Notes: generated from the letters alone by a model not told the origin. A stretch of DNA of 64,000 nt from Bradyrhizobium sp. AUGA SZCCT0176 (GCF_018130145.1 NZ_JAFCMB010000028.1:1-64000), one strand, 5' to 3'. Positions 24,842 through 32,655 are shown, counted from the first letter of the stretch. Numbers and translations: made by a program.

Positions 24842-26410
24842 ATGCGCGGATTGTTCACGACGGCTGCGGTGCTGCTCGGAGTGGTGGGAGCCTCCCCGCT
24901 CGAGGCGCAGACCCTGAAGATGATGAAGTCGCTCGACGCGCCGCATTATGACGGCCAGCGCACCACCTGGTCGCCCTCCTCCGACATCGTCAACATGATT
25001 CAGGATACGCTGGTCGCGATGGACTGGGACGGCAGGACGGCGATCCCTTATCTGGCCAAGTCGTGGACCATCAGCGAGGATGGCAAGACCTACGTGTTCA
25101 AGCTGCGCGATGACGTGCAATTCTGCAGCGGCAAGAAATTCACCGCCGCCGACGTGATCTATTCCTTCAAGCGCCTGACCAGCACCGAACTGAAGGCTCC
25201 GCTGGCCTGGCGCGCCGGCAACATCAAGGAACTGCGCGCGCCTGATCCCTACACTGTCGAATACGAACTGAACGAGCCGTTCGCCGACTTGCTGCTCCAG
25301 CTCACGATGTTCACCACCGCGATCCACAACCAGGAGAGCGTGGAGGCGCTCGGCAAGGATTACGGCATCAAGGCGATCGACGGCACCGGTCCCTGGTGCT
25401 TCGAGAACTGGCAGCCGCGCACCGAAATCGTGCTCAAGCGCCACGACGCCTACAAATGGGGCCCGTCGATGTACCAGAACAAGGGCCCGGTGAAATTCGA
25501 AAAACTCAGCATCAAGATCGTGCCGGAGGATTCCAGCCGCGTCGCCGCGATGCTGGGCGGACAATTCGATGTCAGCCATCAGATCCCGCTGCAGTTCATC
25601 CAGCAGGTCAAGGCCGCCCCCACCCTCAGCGTGCAGGAGGCGCAGCCTAACTTCCAGCTGATGTATTACGGCTACAAGACCACGCGGCCGATGGTAGCCG
25701 ACAAGCGCGTGCGCGAGGCGATGAACATCGCGATCAACCGCGCCGACATCGTCAAGGGCATCATGCTCGGCAATGCCGAACCGGCCTACACCTTCATCGA
25801 CGACAAGGCACTCGACTTCGCCTCGTCCACCAAGGGCATCATCAAGGAGGACGTCGAACGCGCCAAAAGGCTGCTGGACGAAGCCGGCTGGAAGGTCGGC
25901 GCCGACGGCATCCGCGAGAAGGACGGCGTCAAGCTCGCGCCGAAGGTGCTGTTCACACAGGTCGCCTATTTCGGCCGGGTCTCCGAGGCGATCCAGGGCT
26001 ACATGCGCAAGATCGGCATCGACTGGAAGATCGTCGGCTTCGACTCCACGATCGCGCCGGCCGAGATGGCCAAGCAGGACTACGAATTGTGGACGGTGAC
26101 GTTCCCCTACATATCGGCGGGCGACCTCCTGAACTTCTACTTCGATTCGAAGAACATGCCGGCGCCGAACCGGATGAACTGGAACGACCCCAAGACCGAC
26201 GAGTATTTGAAGATGGGCCGCGCGTCGCTGACCGACGCCGATCGCACCAAATACTACGCGTTGGCCCAGCAGCGGGTCACCGAGGAGCATCTGTGGATGC
26301 CGGTGATGAACATCGCGATGTACACGACGAGCCAGAAGAAACTGAAGGGCGTCCGTCCGCACATGCTCTATCAAAACACCTTCTACAAAGGCCTGGATTA
26401 CTCGTTCTGA
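24842..26410 (+). CDS. Periplasmic solute-binding protein, family 5, copy 2
   Basis: A second SBP_bac_5 protein with signal peptide ending at SPLEAQ-T. The mature part starts QTLKMMKSLDAPHYDGQRTT, aligning residue for residue with copy 1, and the two are similar throughout (roughly three-quarters identical by eye). AAGGAG lies seven bases upstream of the start, so this gene has its own ribosome-binding site, unlike its overlapping neighbours. The TGA stop overlaps the ATPase start as TGATG. Confidence 0.9.
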   Translation: MRGLFTTAAVLLGVVGASPLEAQTLKMMKSLDAPHYDGQRTTWSPSSDIVNMIQDTLVAMDWDGRTAIPYLAKSWTISEDGKTYVFKLRDDVQFCSGKKFTAADVIYSFKRLTSTELKAPLAWRAGNIKELRAPDPYTVEYELNEPFADLLLQLTMFTTAIHNQESVEALGKDYGIKAIDGTGPWCFENWQPRTEIVLKRHDAYKWGPSMYQNKGPVKFEKLSIKIVPEDSSRVAAMLGGQFDVSHQIPLQFIQQVKAAPTLSVQEAQPNFQLMYYGYKTTRPMVADKRVREAMNIAINRADIVKGIMLGNAEPAYTFIDDKALDFASSTKGIIKEDVERAKRLLDEAGWKVGADGIREKDGVKLAPKVLFTQVAYFGRVSEAIQGYMRKIGIDWKIVGFDSTIAPAEMAKQDYELWTVTFPYISAGDLLNFYFDSKNMPAPNRMNWNDPKTDEYLKMGRASLTDADRTKYYALAQQRVTEEHLWMPVMNIAMYTTSQKKLKGVRPHMLYQNTFYKGLDYSF

Positions 26411-27387
26411 TGGAAAACCTGCTCGAGGTCCGCGGCCTCAAGACCCATTTTGCCACCGACCGCGGCCTGTTTCGCGCCGTCGACGGCATCAGCTTCAACG
26501 TACCGCGCGGCCGTACCGTCGGTCTGGTCGGCGAATCCGGCTGCGGCAAGAGCGTGACGTCGCTCTCCGTGATGGGCCTGGTGGCGAGCCCGGGCAAGGT
26601 CGAGGCCGAGGCCGTCATGTTCGGCAATCGCGACGTGCTGAAACTGTCGGCTGACGAGCGGCGCCGGCTGCGCGGCGGCAAGATGTCGATGATCTTCCAG
26701 GAGCCGATGACCTCGCTGAACCCGGTCCACACCATCGGCCAGCAGATCGTCGAAGCGATACTCGCCCATACCCAGTTGTCGCCGCAGGCCGCGAAAGCGC
26801 GCGCCATCGAGATGCTGGAACTGGTGCGGATTCCATCAGCGAAGCAGCGCATCGACGACTTTCCGCATAATCTGTCGGGCGGCATGCGCCAGCGCGTCAT
26901 GATCGCGATGGCGCTGTCCTGCGAGCCGGCGCTTCTGATCGCCGACGAGCCGACCACCGCGCTCGACGTCACCATCCAGGCCCAGATCCTCGATCTGCTC
27001 GGCGAATTGCAGCGCCGGCTCGGCATGGCGATCCTGATCATCACCCACGATCTCGGCGTGATCGCCGAGGTCGCCGACCAGGTGCTGGTGATGTACGCCG
27101 GACAGATCGTCGAAAGCGCTGATGTCGCCGATCTGTTTGCCGATCCGCAGCACCCCTACACGATCGGCCTGCTCGGTTCGATCCCGCGCCTCGACGTCGA
27201 CCGTATCAGGCTCGCCACCATCGAAGGCACGGTGCCGAGCCCCAACAACCAGCCAAAGGGCTGCCGCTTCGCGCCGCGCTGCCCGTTCGCCGACCGGCGC
27301 TGCCGCGAGGCGCCGCCGCTGCTGCGCGAACTCGCGCCGGGTCACCTCGTCGCCTGCTGGAAGGCCCCGGTCGAGGTGGCGTCATGA
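26410..27387 (+). CDS. ABC transporter ATPase (DppD-like)
   Basis: The first nucleotide-binding subunit, 325 residues. The frame is open from 26089, but the upstream part is antisense-like shadow of the binding-protein gene. ATG 26410 gives the proper start MENLLEVRGLKTHF. Walker A is GESGCGKS, the signature is LSGGMRQR, Walker B is LLIADEPTTALD, the H-loop is ITHDLG, and the oligopeptide-transporter C-terminal Cys cluster (GCRFAPRCPFADRRC) is present; in relatives that cluster binds an iron-sulfur centre. The stop overlaps the next start by four bases. Confidence 0.92.
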   Translation: MENLLEVRGLKTHFATDRGLFRAVDGISFNVPRGRTVGLVGESGCGKSVTSLSVMGLVASPGKVEAEAVMFGNRDVLKLSADERRRLRGGKMSMIFQEPMTSLNPVHTIGQQIVEAILAHTQLSPQAAKARAIEMLELVRIPSAKQRIDDFPHNLSGGMRQRVMIAMALSCEPALLIADEPTTALDVTIQAQILDLLGELQRRLGMAILIITHDLGVIAEVADQVLVMYAGQIVESADVADLFADPQHPYTIGLLGSIPRLDVDRIRLATIEGTVPSPNNQPKGCRFAPRCPFADRRCREAPPLLRELAPGHLVACWKAPVEVAS

Positions 27388-28463
27388 GCGCGGTCCCGGT
27401 GCTGCAGGTCGACGGCCTGGTGAAGCATTTTCAGCTCAGCCGCGGCATCATCCTGCGCAGACAAGTGGGCCTTGTGCGCGCCGTCGAGGACGTCAGCTTC
27501 GAGATCGGCCGCGGCGAGACGCTGGCGCTGGTCGGCGAGTCCGGATGCGGCAAGTCGACGACCGGACGCCTGGTGCTGCGCCTGATGGACCCGACGGCGG
27601 GCTCGGTCCGCTTCAAGGGCGAGGAAATCGCCAATCTCGGCAAGGATGAACTGCGGCGGCTGCGCCGGCACATGCAGATCATCTTCCAGGACCCCTACGC
27701 CTCGCTCAATCCGCGCATGACCGTGGGCGAGATTTTGGCCGAACCGCTGCGGGTGCATGACATCGGCGATCCCGCCTCGCGCGAGACGCGGGTGAGCGAG
27801 CTTCTCGATATCGTCGGCCTGCTGCCCGAACATGCACGGCGCTATCCGCATCAGTTCTCCGGCGGGCAACGCCAGCGCATCGGGATTGCGCGGGCGCTGG
27901 CCGTCAATCCCGATCTGATCATCTGCGACGAGCCGGTATCGGCGCTCGACGTCTCGATCCAGGCGCAGATCGTCAACCTGCTGCAGAATTTGCAGCAGCG
28001 TTTTGGTCTCTCCTATCTGTTCATCGCGCATGATCTGGCGGTAGTAAAACACATCAGCGATCGCGTCGCGGTGATGTATCTCGGCAAGCTGGTCGAGATC
28101 GCTGACAAGAAGACGATCTACGCAAAGCCGCTGCACCCCTATACCCACGCACTGCTGTCAGCGATCCCGAAGCCGGACCCGAGCCTGCGCACCAAGCGCG
28201 TCATGTTGCAGGGCGACGTGCCGAGCCCGTTCAACCCGCCGTCCGGCTGCCGCTTCCATACCCGCTGCCTGCACGCCCAGCCGCGCTGCTCGGCGGAGGA
28301 GCCGAAGCTGCGCGAGGCCGCGCCCGGCCATCGCGTGGCCTGTCATTTCTTCGAGACGATCCAGGCCCCTGTCATCGTCGCGCGCGCCGGCGCTGCGAAC
28401 GGAAAGTTCGCCGAACGGCTGGCCGCCTTTGAGGCGGCCAAGCACGCGCGAACGCCGGCCTGA
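27384..28463 (+). CDS. ABC transporter ATPase (DppF-like)
   Basis: The second nucleotide-binding subunit and last gene of the operon. Walker A is GESGCGKS, the signature is FSGGQRQR, Walker B is LIICDEPVSALD, and the C-terminal Cys block (GCRFHTRCLHAQPRC) is present. At 359 residues it is slightly long because of an Ala-rich tail (AANGKFAERLAAFEAAKHAR). Its stop is only 4 bases from the stop of the convergent peptide gene P2, leaving no room for a private terminator. Confidence 0.92.
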   Translation: MSAVPVLQVDGLVKHFQLSRGIILRRQVGLVRAVEDVSFEIGRGETLALVGESGCGKSTTGRLVLRLMDPTAGSVRFKGEEIANLGKDELRRLRRHMQIIFQDPYASLNPRMTVGEILAEPLRVHDIGDPASRETRVSELLDIVGLLPEHARRYPHQFSGGQRQRIGIARALAVNPDLIICDEPVSALDVSIQAQIVNLLQNLQQRFGLSYLFIAHDLAVVKHISDRVAVMYLGKLVEIADKKTIYAKPLHPYTHALLSAIPKPDPSLRTKRVMLQGDVPSPFNPPSGCRFHTRCLHAQPRCSAEEPKLREAAPGHRVACHFFETIQAPVIVARAGAANGKFAERLAAFEAAKHARTPA

Positions 28464-28467
28464 CGTA

Positions 28468-28635
28468 TCAGCAGGCCAATATGGGCGAGGCCTTGTCGTA
28501 ATGCTTGATAAACACAAACGGGCTGGGCGTGGCTTTTCCCTTGCCGCCGCTGACATTGGCGAGCTCGCGATCAGACAGCGCGTCGGCCTGACGGTCCCGC
28601 TCGCATGATTCAGCGCGATTGATGATGGTGCTCAT
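28468..28635 (-). CDS. Double-glycine-leader small peptide P2
   Basis: A 55-residue peptide beginning MSTIINRAESCERDRQADAL with the leader SDRELANVSGG, then a 24-residue core starting KGKATPSPFVFIKHYD and ending with Cys. GGGAG lies eight bases upstream of the start. It is divergent from the peptide gene P3 at 28787, with a perfect CTGTGA-N6-TCACAG palindrome between them. It is too short for ordinary gene callers, but the leader and ribosome-binding site support it. Confidence 0.7.
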   Translation of the reverse strand: MSTIINRAESCERDRQADALSDRELANVSGGKGKATPSPFVFIKHYDKASPILAC

Positions 28636-28709
28636 GGTGACGGCTCCCTTTCGATCGAGGTCGGATCATTGCTGATGAAGGGGATTTAGCCGCCCGGCCG
28701 TCGCCGTCG

Positions 28710-28727
28710 CTGTGACATCAATCACAG
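28710..28727. promoter_or_regulatory. CRP/FNR-type binding site between two peptide genes
   Basis: CTGTGA-CATCAA-TCACAG is a perfect 6+6 inverted repeat that matches the TGTGA-N6-TCACA consensus of the CRP/FNR superfamily. It is 60 bases upstream of the P3 start and 75 bases upstream of the divergent P2 start, well placed to regulate both. Related GTGA-N6-TCAC sites occur at 48351 and 51227. Confidence 0.75.
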
Positions 28728-28786
28728 TCCCTAACCTTTCACCGGGGTCAGGATGGTTTGGCATCATCCAGCCACCGGAGCGCATC

Positions 28787-28960
28787 ATGACCGCATTTCA
28801 GACACAGCCGAACGTCGACCAACGGGCCGCCGCGACCACCGAACTTTGCGCGACCGAACTGGATGCGGTGATTGGCGGCACGTCCTGGTTTGAAGTCCTG
28901 AGCAATATTTTCAAAGCGCAGAACGAGACGCGCAAATCCATCGCCGAGAACATTCGGTAA
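28787..28960 (+). CDS. Double-glycine-leader small peptide P3
   Basis: A 57-residue peptide starting MTAFQTQPNVDQRAAATTEL, with the leader block ELCATELDAVIGG, then a 26-residue core (TSWFEVLSNIFKAQNETRKS onward) that looks like a charged amphipathic helix. GGAG lies six bases before ATG 28787; the earlier in-frame ATG at 28712 falls on the palindrome and is unlikely. It is divergent from P2. Confidence 0.75.
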   Translation: MTAFQTQPNVDQRAAATTELCATELDAVIGGTSWFEVLSNIFKAQNETRKSIAENIR

Positions 28961-29212
28961 GAAGTTGTTGCGGTGCGATTGACCGAACCGGAGCCAGCTA
29001 CTGGTTGACAAGCCAACGAGAGCGGATCGTAATACTACCTAAGATCGATCAACGGGGCGAACGGCAGCGCTGGCGCAATGCCAAGCGGTCCGGCTCCCAA
29101 AGCGTCGCTCCCAAAGCGTCTTGGCTTCCTGAACGTCTTGCTTCCTGAACGTGTTGGCTTCGAGGGCAGCGACCGCGGGATACCGCGGCGCTCAGCAATG
29201 GGGAGGATGGTC

Positions 29213-29461
29213 GTGATTGAATCTCTCATCGTCTGGCTGATCATCGGCGCGATCGCAGGCTGGCTGGCCGGGCAGATCGTCAAGGGCTATGGCCTCGGCC
29301 TGGTCGGCAACATCGTGGTTGGCATCGTCGGCGCCGTGATCGCCGGCTGGCTGTTGCCGATGATCGGGTTTGTCCTGGTCGGAGGCTATCTGGCCGCGAT
29401 CGTCAACGCCGTCATTGGCGCGGTGATCCTCCTGATCATTGTCGGCTTCTTCAAGAAGTAG
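29213..29461 (+). CDS. GlsB/YeaQ/YmgE family stress-response membrane protein
   Basis: A tiny, three-helix, Gly-rich inner-membrane protein (82 residues). The family pattern is WLIIGAIAGWLAGQIVKG, then GNIVVGIVGAVIAGWLLPMI and a third segment near the end. I chose GTG 29213 because GGGAGG ends exactly six bases upstream; ATG 29207 would leave no spacing. Such proteins are often induced by stress, with no known biochemical role. Confidence 0.85.
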   Translation: MIESLIVWLIIGAIAGWLAGQIVKGYGLGLVGNIVVGIVGAVIAGWLLPMIGFVLVGGYLAAIVNAVIGAVILLIIVGFFKK

Positions 29462-29535
29462 TCCGTTCAAGAACCAGCTTCGGCCGTTCGCAACGATGCG
29501 GAAGATCTTGTGCGCCGCGGCAACGCTGTTGAAAG

Positions 29536-29575
29536 AGGCGGCCCCAGCACGGGGGGAGAGCTGAGGCCGCCTTTT
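29536..29575 (+). terminator. Possible terminator after the GlsB-type gene
   Basis: AGGCGGCC (29536-29543) and GGCCGCCT (29565-29572) form a stem with a 21-base loop, followed by TTTT. The loop is large, so confidence is moderate. Between here and 29725 I see no gene. Confidence 0.45.
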
Positions 29576-29725
29576 GCCGAACGCGACGGGGCTGGTTCGC
29601 GTCCGGACGTGCCCGACTAAGCTCCCCGGCAATAATTTGTTCCCAACAGACGGCGGCGGCAAAAATTTCGGGGGCATCAGCCGGGAACCAACGGCGACGC
29701 CGCGGATTATGAGTTTCGTGGTGGG

Positions 29726-29812
29726 GTGCCCATCATCATCTTGCGGCTGGGGGGCCGTTTTCCAGTGACCGAGGAGCTCGACGACGAATGGATGGTGCCG
29801 AAGTACCAGTGA
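29726..29812 (+). CDS. Possible 28-residue leader-like ORF coupled to the next gene
   Basis: A GTG-initiated frame encoding VPIIILRLGGRFPVTEELDD then EWMVPKYQ, with a sensible codon pattern. Its stop overlaps a GTG of the next frame as GTGA (29809-29812), the usual sign of translational coupling. It could instead be the tail of a lost longer gene, since the frame is open upstream to 29636 without an ATG. Confidence 0.3.
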   Translation: MPIIILRLGGRFPVTEELDDEWMVPKYQ

Positions 29813-30057
29813 GTTTTGATGTTCCTGCCATCATCCGCAAATGGCCGTCGCTTCACAACGCCCGCCGCCTCGACAGCTCCGGCCCCTATATGGTGTTCGA
29901 GGGCACGCTCGATGAGTGCATGAGGGAATTCATGGCCAAGCCTGAATCGACCCGGCACCTGTACGAGATTCTGACAGCGCCGCAGCCGCCAATGATCCCC
30001 GAGGTCCTGTCCGCCGAGCACGTCGCCGAGCTGGTGCGGCTGCGCGAATTTCTTTAG
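29788..30057 (+). CDS. Hypothetical protein
   Basis: An 89-residue cytoplasmic protein with no family that I recognise (FDVPAIIRKWPSLHNARRLD, then YMVFEGTLDECMREFMAKPE). It contains a single Cys and no membrane segment. The start is uncertain: ATG 29788 with GAGGAG eleven bases upstream, or GTG 29809, which overlaps the stop of a possible upstream small frame. Confidence 0.6.
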   Translation: MDGAEVPVSFDVPAIIRKWPSLHNARRLDSSGPYMVFEGTLDECMREFMAKPESTRHLYEILTAPQPPMIPEVLSAEHVAELVRLREFL

Positions 30058-30190
30058 CAGAAGCGGGCTCACCGGCGTTGCCGGCAAGCTGGCGCGCGCC
30101 TTAGGCCAGAAAATTCATTAACCAGCTAGCGCTATGGTTCGGGCAATCGCGGACGGCTCCCAAGGCCCCGCGAGACGTAAACGCGTAGGG

Positions 30191-30219
30191 AAACCCACCG
30201 CCTCAACCCGGTGGGTTTT
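30191..30219 (+). terminator. Rho-independent terminator
   Basis: AACCCACCG (30191-30199), an 8-base loop, CGGTGGGTT (30208-30216), then a T run to 30219. It ends the transcript of the hypothetical gene at 29788-30057, although it lies 134 bases past that stop and only 21 bases before the next start. Confidence 0.75.
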
Positions 30220-30240
30220 TCCGTGGGAAGGCCGCCGCCA

Positions 30241-30396
30241 ATGTCATTATCATCAGCCAAGAATTATGCGCTGCGCGCCGAACGCTGTCAGGACGCCAAG
30301 GAAGCCGCCGACCTTCTGGCAAAGGCGATCCTGGAATTGGCGGCATCGATCGAAGCCACCGACGCAAAAGTGAAGAAGATGAACAAGTCGGGCTGA
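30241..30396 (+). CDS. Small hypothetical protein
   Basis: A 51-residue protein, MSLSSAKNYALRAERCQDAK onward, with an Ala/Leu-rich helix (EAADLLAKAILELAASIEAT) and a basic tail. It is of a type often seen in Bradyrhizobium without assigned function. ATG 30241 fits better than the frame start at 30211, which would read through the terminator hairpin. Confidence 0.55.
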   Translation: MSLSSAKNYALRAERCQDAKEAADLLAKAILELAASIEATDAKVKKMNKSG

Positions 30397-30583
30397 GATT
30401 CCGCCTCCCACCCGGCGGCCCCCTGCTCGCCTTTCAGAACCTCGGCGCAGGATATCCCGCTTTCGTGAATCCGGGCCCGCAATCGGGCACGCCGGTTCCA
30501 CGCGGGTTCCGCGTTTACGTTAAAATCACATCATCGACCAAGCCGAATAGCCCGGTGCTAAATGATTTCTTAACGAGGGGATC

Positions 30584-30736
30584 ATGATCAACGGACGCAA
30601 AAACGCTGTCGTCGGACTGACCACGATTTTCACTTTTGTGATCGTCGAACTGGCCGTGGTCGTTTGCGCGGTCGGATTGGTGCTCGAATTGGTGTTCGAC
30701 GTGGACGTTCCGCTTCTTGCTTTCAACGACGAGTGA
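30584..30736 (+). CDS. Small single-span membrane protein
   Basis: A 50-residue protein, MINGRKNAVVGLTTIFTFVI followed by VELAVVVCAVGLVLELVF, giving one or two hydrophobic helices and an acidic C-terminus (DVDVPLLAFNDE). GAGGGG lies three to eight bases upstream of the ATG. It is too short for the usual gene cut-offs and has no known family. The gap upstream (30397-30583) shows no gene. Confidence 0.5.
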   Translation: MINGRKNAVVGLTTIFTFVIVELAVVVCAVGLVLELVFDVDVPLLAFNDE

Positions 30737-30830
30737 AGGCGGAGGACGGCGCCCTCATCTGTATTTCGACGGTGACCCCCTTCCGCGATTGAGATGGTGG
30801 TCGTGCTGCCAAAGGTCCTTCAGTAAGCCA

Positions 30831-31208
30831 TCATCGAAACCGGTTGGCGATCTGTAGCGTGCCCCACGATCCAACCACTGTGAGGATCGCCATACCTGCC
30901 AACAAGATGTACAGCAGAGGGTGCTGCGAGGACGCGAGCGACCCTTCCACGTGCAGCTGCGGAAGTATCATTTCCATGGCCATGCCAACGAAGATGGCGG
31001 CTACGAAGCCGCCAATGACCGAGGCGACGATATTCACGATCCATCCAAGCGCGCCGCGCTTCTTTAACCAGGCCTCGTAAATCCCCACGGCGAGCATGGT
31101 GAGAAAAAGGATCAGCATGATGGTCAGCGGACCGCCCACGCTTGACGCAGTGCCGATGAGGCCTTGCAGTATCATAGCCAGTACGGCGAGCAGTGCGATC
31201 GTCTTCAT
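30831..31208 (-). CDS. Conserved small membrane protein
   Basis: A 125-residue polytopic protein starting MKTIALLAVLAMILQGLIGT. About four hydrophobic segments are visible (VGGPLTIMLILFLTMLAVGI; WIVNIVASVIGGFVAAIFVG; a short AMEMILP; LLYILLAGMAILTVVGSWGT). GGGAGG lies close upstream of ATG 31208. No named family. Directly upstream lies what looks like a frameshifted small membrane gene. Confidence 0.65.
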   Translation of the reverse strand: MKTIALLAVLAMILQGLIGTASSVGGPLTIMLILFLTMLAVGIYEAWLKKRGALGWIVNIVASVIGGFVAAIFVGMAMEMILPQLHVEGSLASSQHPLLYILLAGMAILTVVGSWGTLQIANRFR

Positions 31209-31232
31209 CGCGCAAGAGCCTCCCACGGTTCT

Positions 31233-31405
31233 TCAGTGACCCAGCAAAAAGAGCGTGAAGCCAATCGCGATAAAGCCGAAACCGACAAGGGCTTCCACGG
31301 CAGCTCTTCCCACTCGAAGAATTTGGGTATGGCGTGGCCGGTGGCAACGAAGAGGGTTTCCGCAATCACACTGAGCGCGCTTCCAAGCATTCCGATTGGT
31401 CGCAC
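31233..31405 (-). pseudogene. Probable frameshifted small membrane protein gene
   Basis: From GTG 31405 the frame reads MRPIGMLGSALSVIAETLFV then ATGHAIPKFFEWEE and afterwards loses hydrophobic character. A second frame picks up at that point with ALVGFGFIAIGFTLFLLGH and a stop at 31233. Joining them gives a compact protein of about 57 residues with a normal two-helix layout. A one-base indel near 31290, a sequencing error, or programmed slippage could each explain it. Confidence 0.42.
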
Positions 31406-31434
31406 CAGACTCGCTGTGGTTCAACTGCCGCCGA

Positions 31435-31633
31435 TTTCATGACGCGCGCGCCGGCGGAGCCACCGAGGCCGAGGAATCCGGCGCGACGGTCAAGATGATC
31501 CAGGGCGCGCTGACCCACCAAGGAGAGCACGACGCTGCGTTATATTCGCCGTCGCTCCGAGAAGATCACCGGCGCCGTTGCGGATCTGCGCAGCGCCAAA
31601 CGTGCCGCCGATAATGAAGGCAGAACAGGGTAA
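31435..31633 (+). pseudogene. Tyrosine recombinase (phage integrase) C-terminal remnant
   Basis: The frame from 31435 reads FHDARAGGATEAEESGATVK then MIQGALTH, matching the HxxR box and following helix of site-specific integrases (usual form HDLRGTAVTRLAEAG). After a frameshift near 31520 it continues KESTTLRYIRRRSEKITGAV and ADLRSAKRAADNEGRTG to a TAA at 31633, with the catalytic-type Tyr in LRYIRR. Everything N-terminal of the box is missing. It lies 64 bases from tRNA-Pro, the usual place for an integrated island. Confidence 0.7.
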
Positions 31634-31697
31634 GAACCGCGTTTCAGAATCACGCCAGAATCGCTTTGGGGAAAGGTAGGGGAATCAATCAGTTAGA

Positions 31698-31775
31698 TGG
31701 TCGGAGCGAGAGGATTTGAACCTCCGACCCCTAGTCTCCCAGACTAGTGCGCTAACCGGGCTGCGCCACGCTCCG
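31698..31775 (-). tRNA. tRNA-Pro (anticodon GGG)
   Basis: Read on the minus strand this folds as a full tRNA. The acceptor 5' arm is CGGAGCG pairing with CGCTCCG, the D arm is GCGC-AGCCCGGTTA-GCGC, the anticodon stem-loop is CTAGT-CTGGGAG-ACTAG with anticodon GGG, and the T arm is GGAGG-TTCAAAT-CCTCT (one wobble or mismatch). CCA is encoded at the 3' end. Confidence 0.95.
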
Positions 31776-31877
31776 ATGCCGTTCCATTAGCTGCGATCGG
31801 CGCCCTGCGCAAGGCGCGCGATCCGACCCGCAAACGAGCCGGATCGGCCCCGAACCACCCGCCTGGTCTTTTGTTTT

Positions 31878-31949
31878 GACGCGTTTTCTTCACGCGAACC
31901 TGGGTCCATCCCGCATCAAGTGCGGGACAGGCTTTCACTCGAAAACGCT
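31878..31949. repeat. GACGCGTTTTC...GAAAACGC repeat, copy A
   Basis: The ends GCGTTTTC and GAAAACGC are inverted, and an inner hairpin (TCCCGCATCAAGTGCGGGA) lies between them. Shorter or variant copies lie at 2707-2726, 32605-32648 and 51458-51505. It separates the tRNA from the merR gene. Confidence 0.75.
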
Positions 31950-31973
31950 CTGGCGCCGGTTCCGGCCCTGCCC

Positions 31974-32543
31974 TCAGCCGTCCTTCAGCGCGTTATCCAG
32001 CAATTGCCGGCAGGCCACCAGGTCCTGCAGCACGCGTTCGAGGCGTTCGCGGTCGGGGCCGCCTACCGGGCCGGGCACGGCAGCCGCCTTGCCCTTGCCA
32101 AAGGGGGCGAGGATACCGTCCTCATCGGTATCGACGAAGCGGTAGTCGATTTCCGTGGCTTCGCCCTCGTAATCGTCGTCATCGGATCCGGCGAGCGCAC
32201 CTGCGCCCTCTTCCGGCTCCTGCAGGCTGAGGCCGATCGCCTCCTCGACCGCGCCGAACGAGACGGCGGAGTTCTGGTCGCTAAGACCCTGCACCGATTT
32301 GATGCCGTGTTCTTTCAGGATCCGCTGCACGCCGCGGATGGTGTAGCCCTCGCCGTACAGCAGGCGGCGGATGCCCTTGAGCAGGTCGACGTCGTCGGGG
32401 CGGTAATAGCGCCGCCCGCCGCTTCGTTTCATCGGCTTGATCTGGGTGAATCGCGTTTCCCAAAATCGCAGCACGTGCTGGGGAATGTCGAGATCGTCCG
32501 CGACCTCGCTGATGGTACGGAACGCATCCGGCGCCTTGTCCAA
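31974..32543 (-). CDS. MerR-family transcriptional regulator
   Basis: A MerR-type regulator of 189 residues. The winged HTH is AFRTISEVADDLDIPQHVLR then FWETRFTQIKPMKRSGGRRY and YRPDDVDLLKGIRRLLYGEG. The C-terminal part is acidic and lacks the metal-binding Cys seen in MerR/CueR. The gene regularly follows ihfA in alphaproteobacteria, and here it is downstream of ihfA on the same strand. Its target genes are unknown. Confidence 0.9.
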   Translation of the reverse strand: MDKAPDAFRTISEVADDLDIPQHVLRFWETRFTQIKPMKRSGGRRYYRPDDVDLLKGIRRLLYGEGYTIRGVQRILKEHGIKSVQGLSDQNSAVSFGAVEEAIGLSLQEPEEGAGALAGSDDDDYEGEATEIDYRFVDTDEDGILAPFGKGKAAAVPGPVGGPDRERLERVLQDLVACRQLLDNALKDG

Positions 32544-32604
32544 ATGCTTAGCTCCTCTCAGCTCAAGAGAATGAAGAGAAACTCTAAACGCTTAACCTGA
32601 CTAT

Positions 32605-32648
32605 CTTCACGCGTTTTGTTGACGCGAACCGGTATCGGCTTCACTCAC
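32605..32648. repeat. ACGCGTTTTG/GACGCGAACCGG repeat variant, copy B
   Basis: A shuffled copy of the GACGCGTTTTC family (CTTCACGCGTTTTGTTGACG then CGAACCGGTATCGGCTTCAC), with the two ends swapped relative to copy A. It lies between merR and ihfA. Confidence 0.6.
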
Positions 32649-32655
32649 AAAGGCT

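Noticed and set aside
24812..26374. A 520-codon frame antisense to the second binding protein
   Set aside because: Same length as the sense gene and His/Asp/Val-rich; a shadow of a strong coding frame.
28712..28786. Upstream ATG 28712 for peptide P3
   Set aside because: It would overlap the CRP/FNR-type palindrome and add residues unlike a leader; ATG 28787 has GGAG at proper distance.
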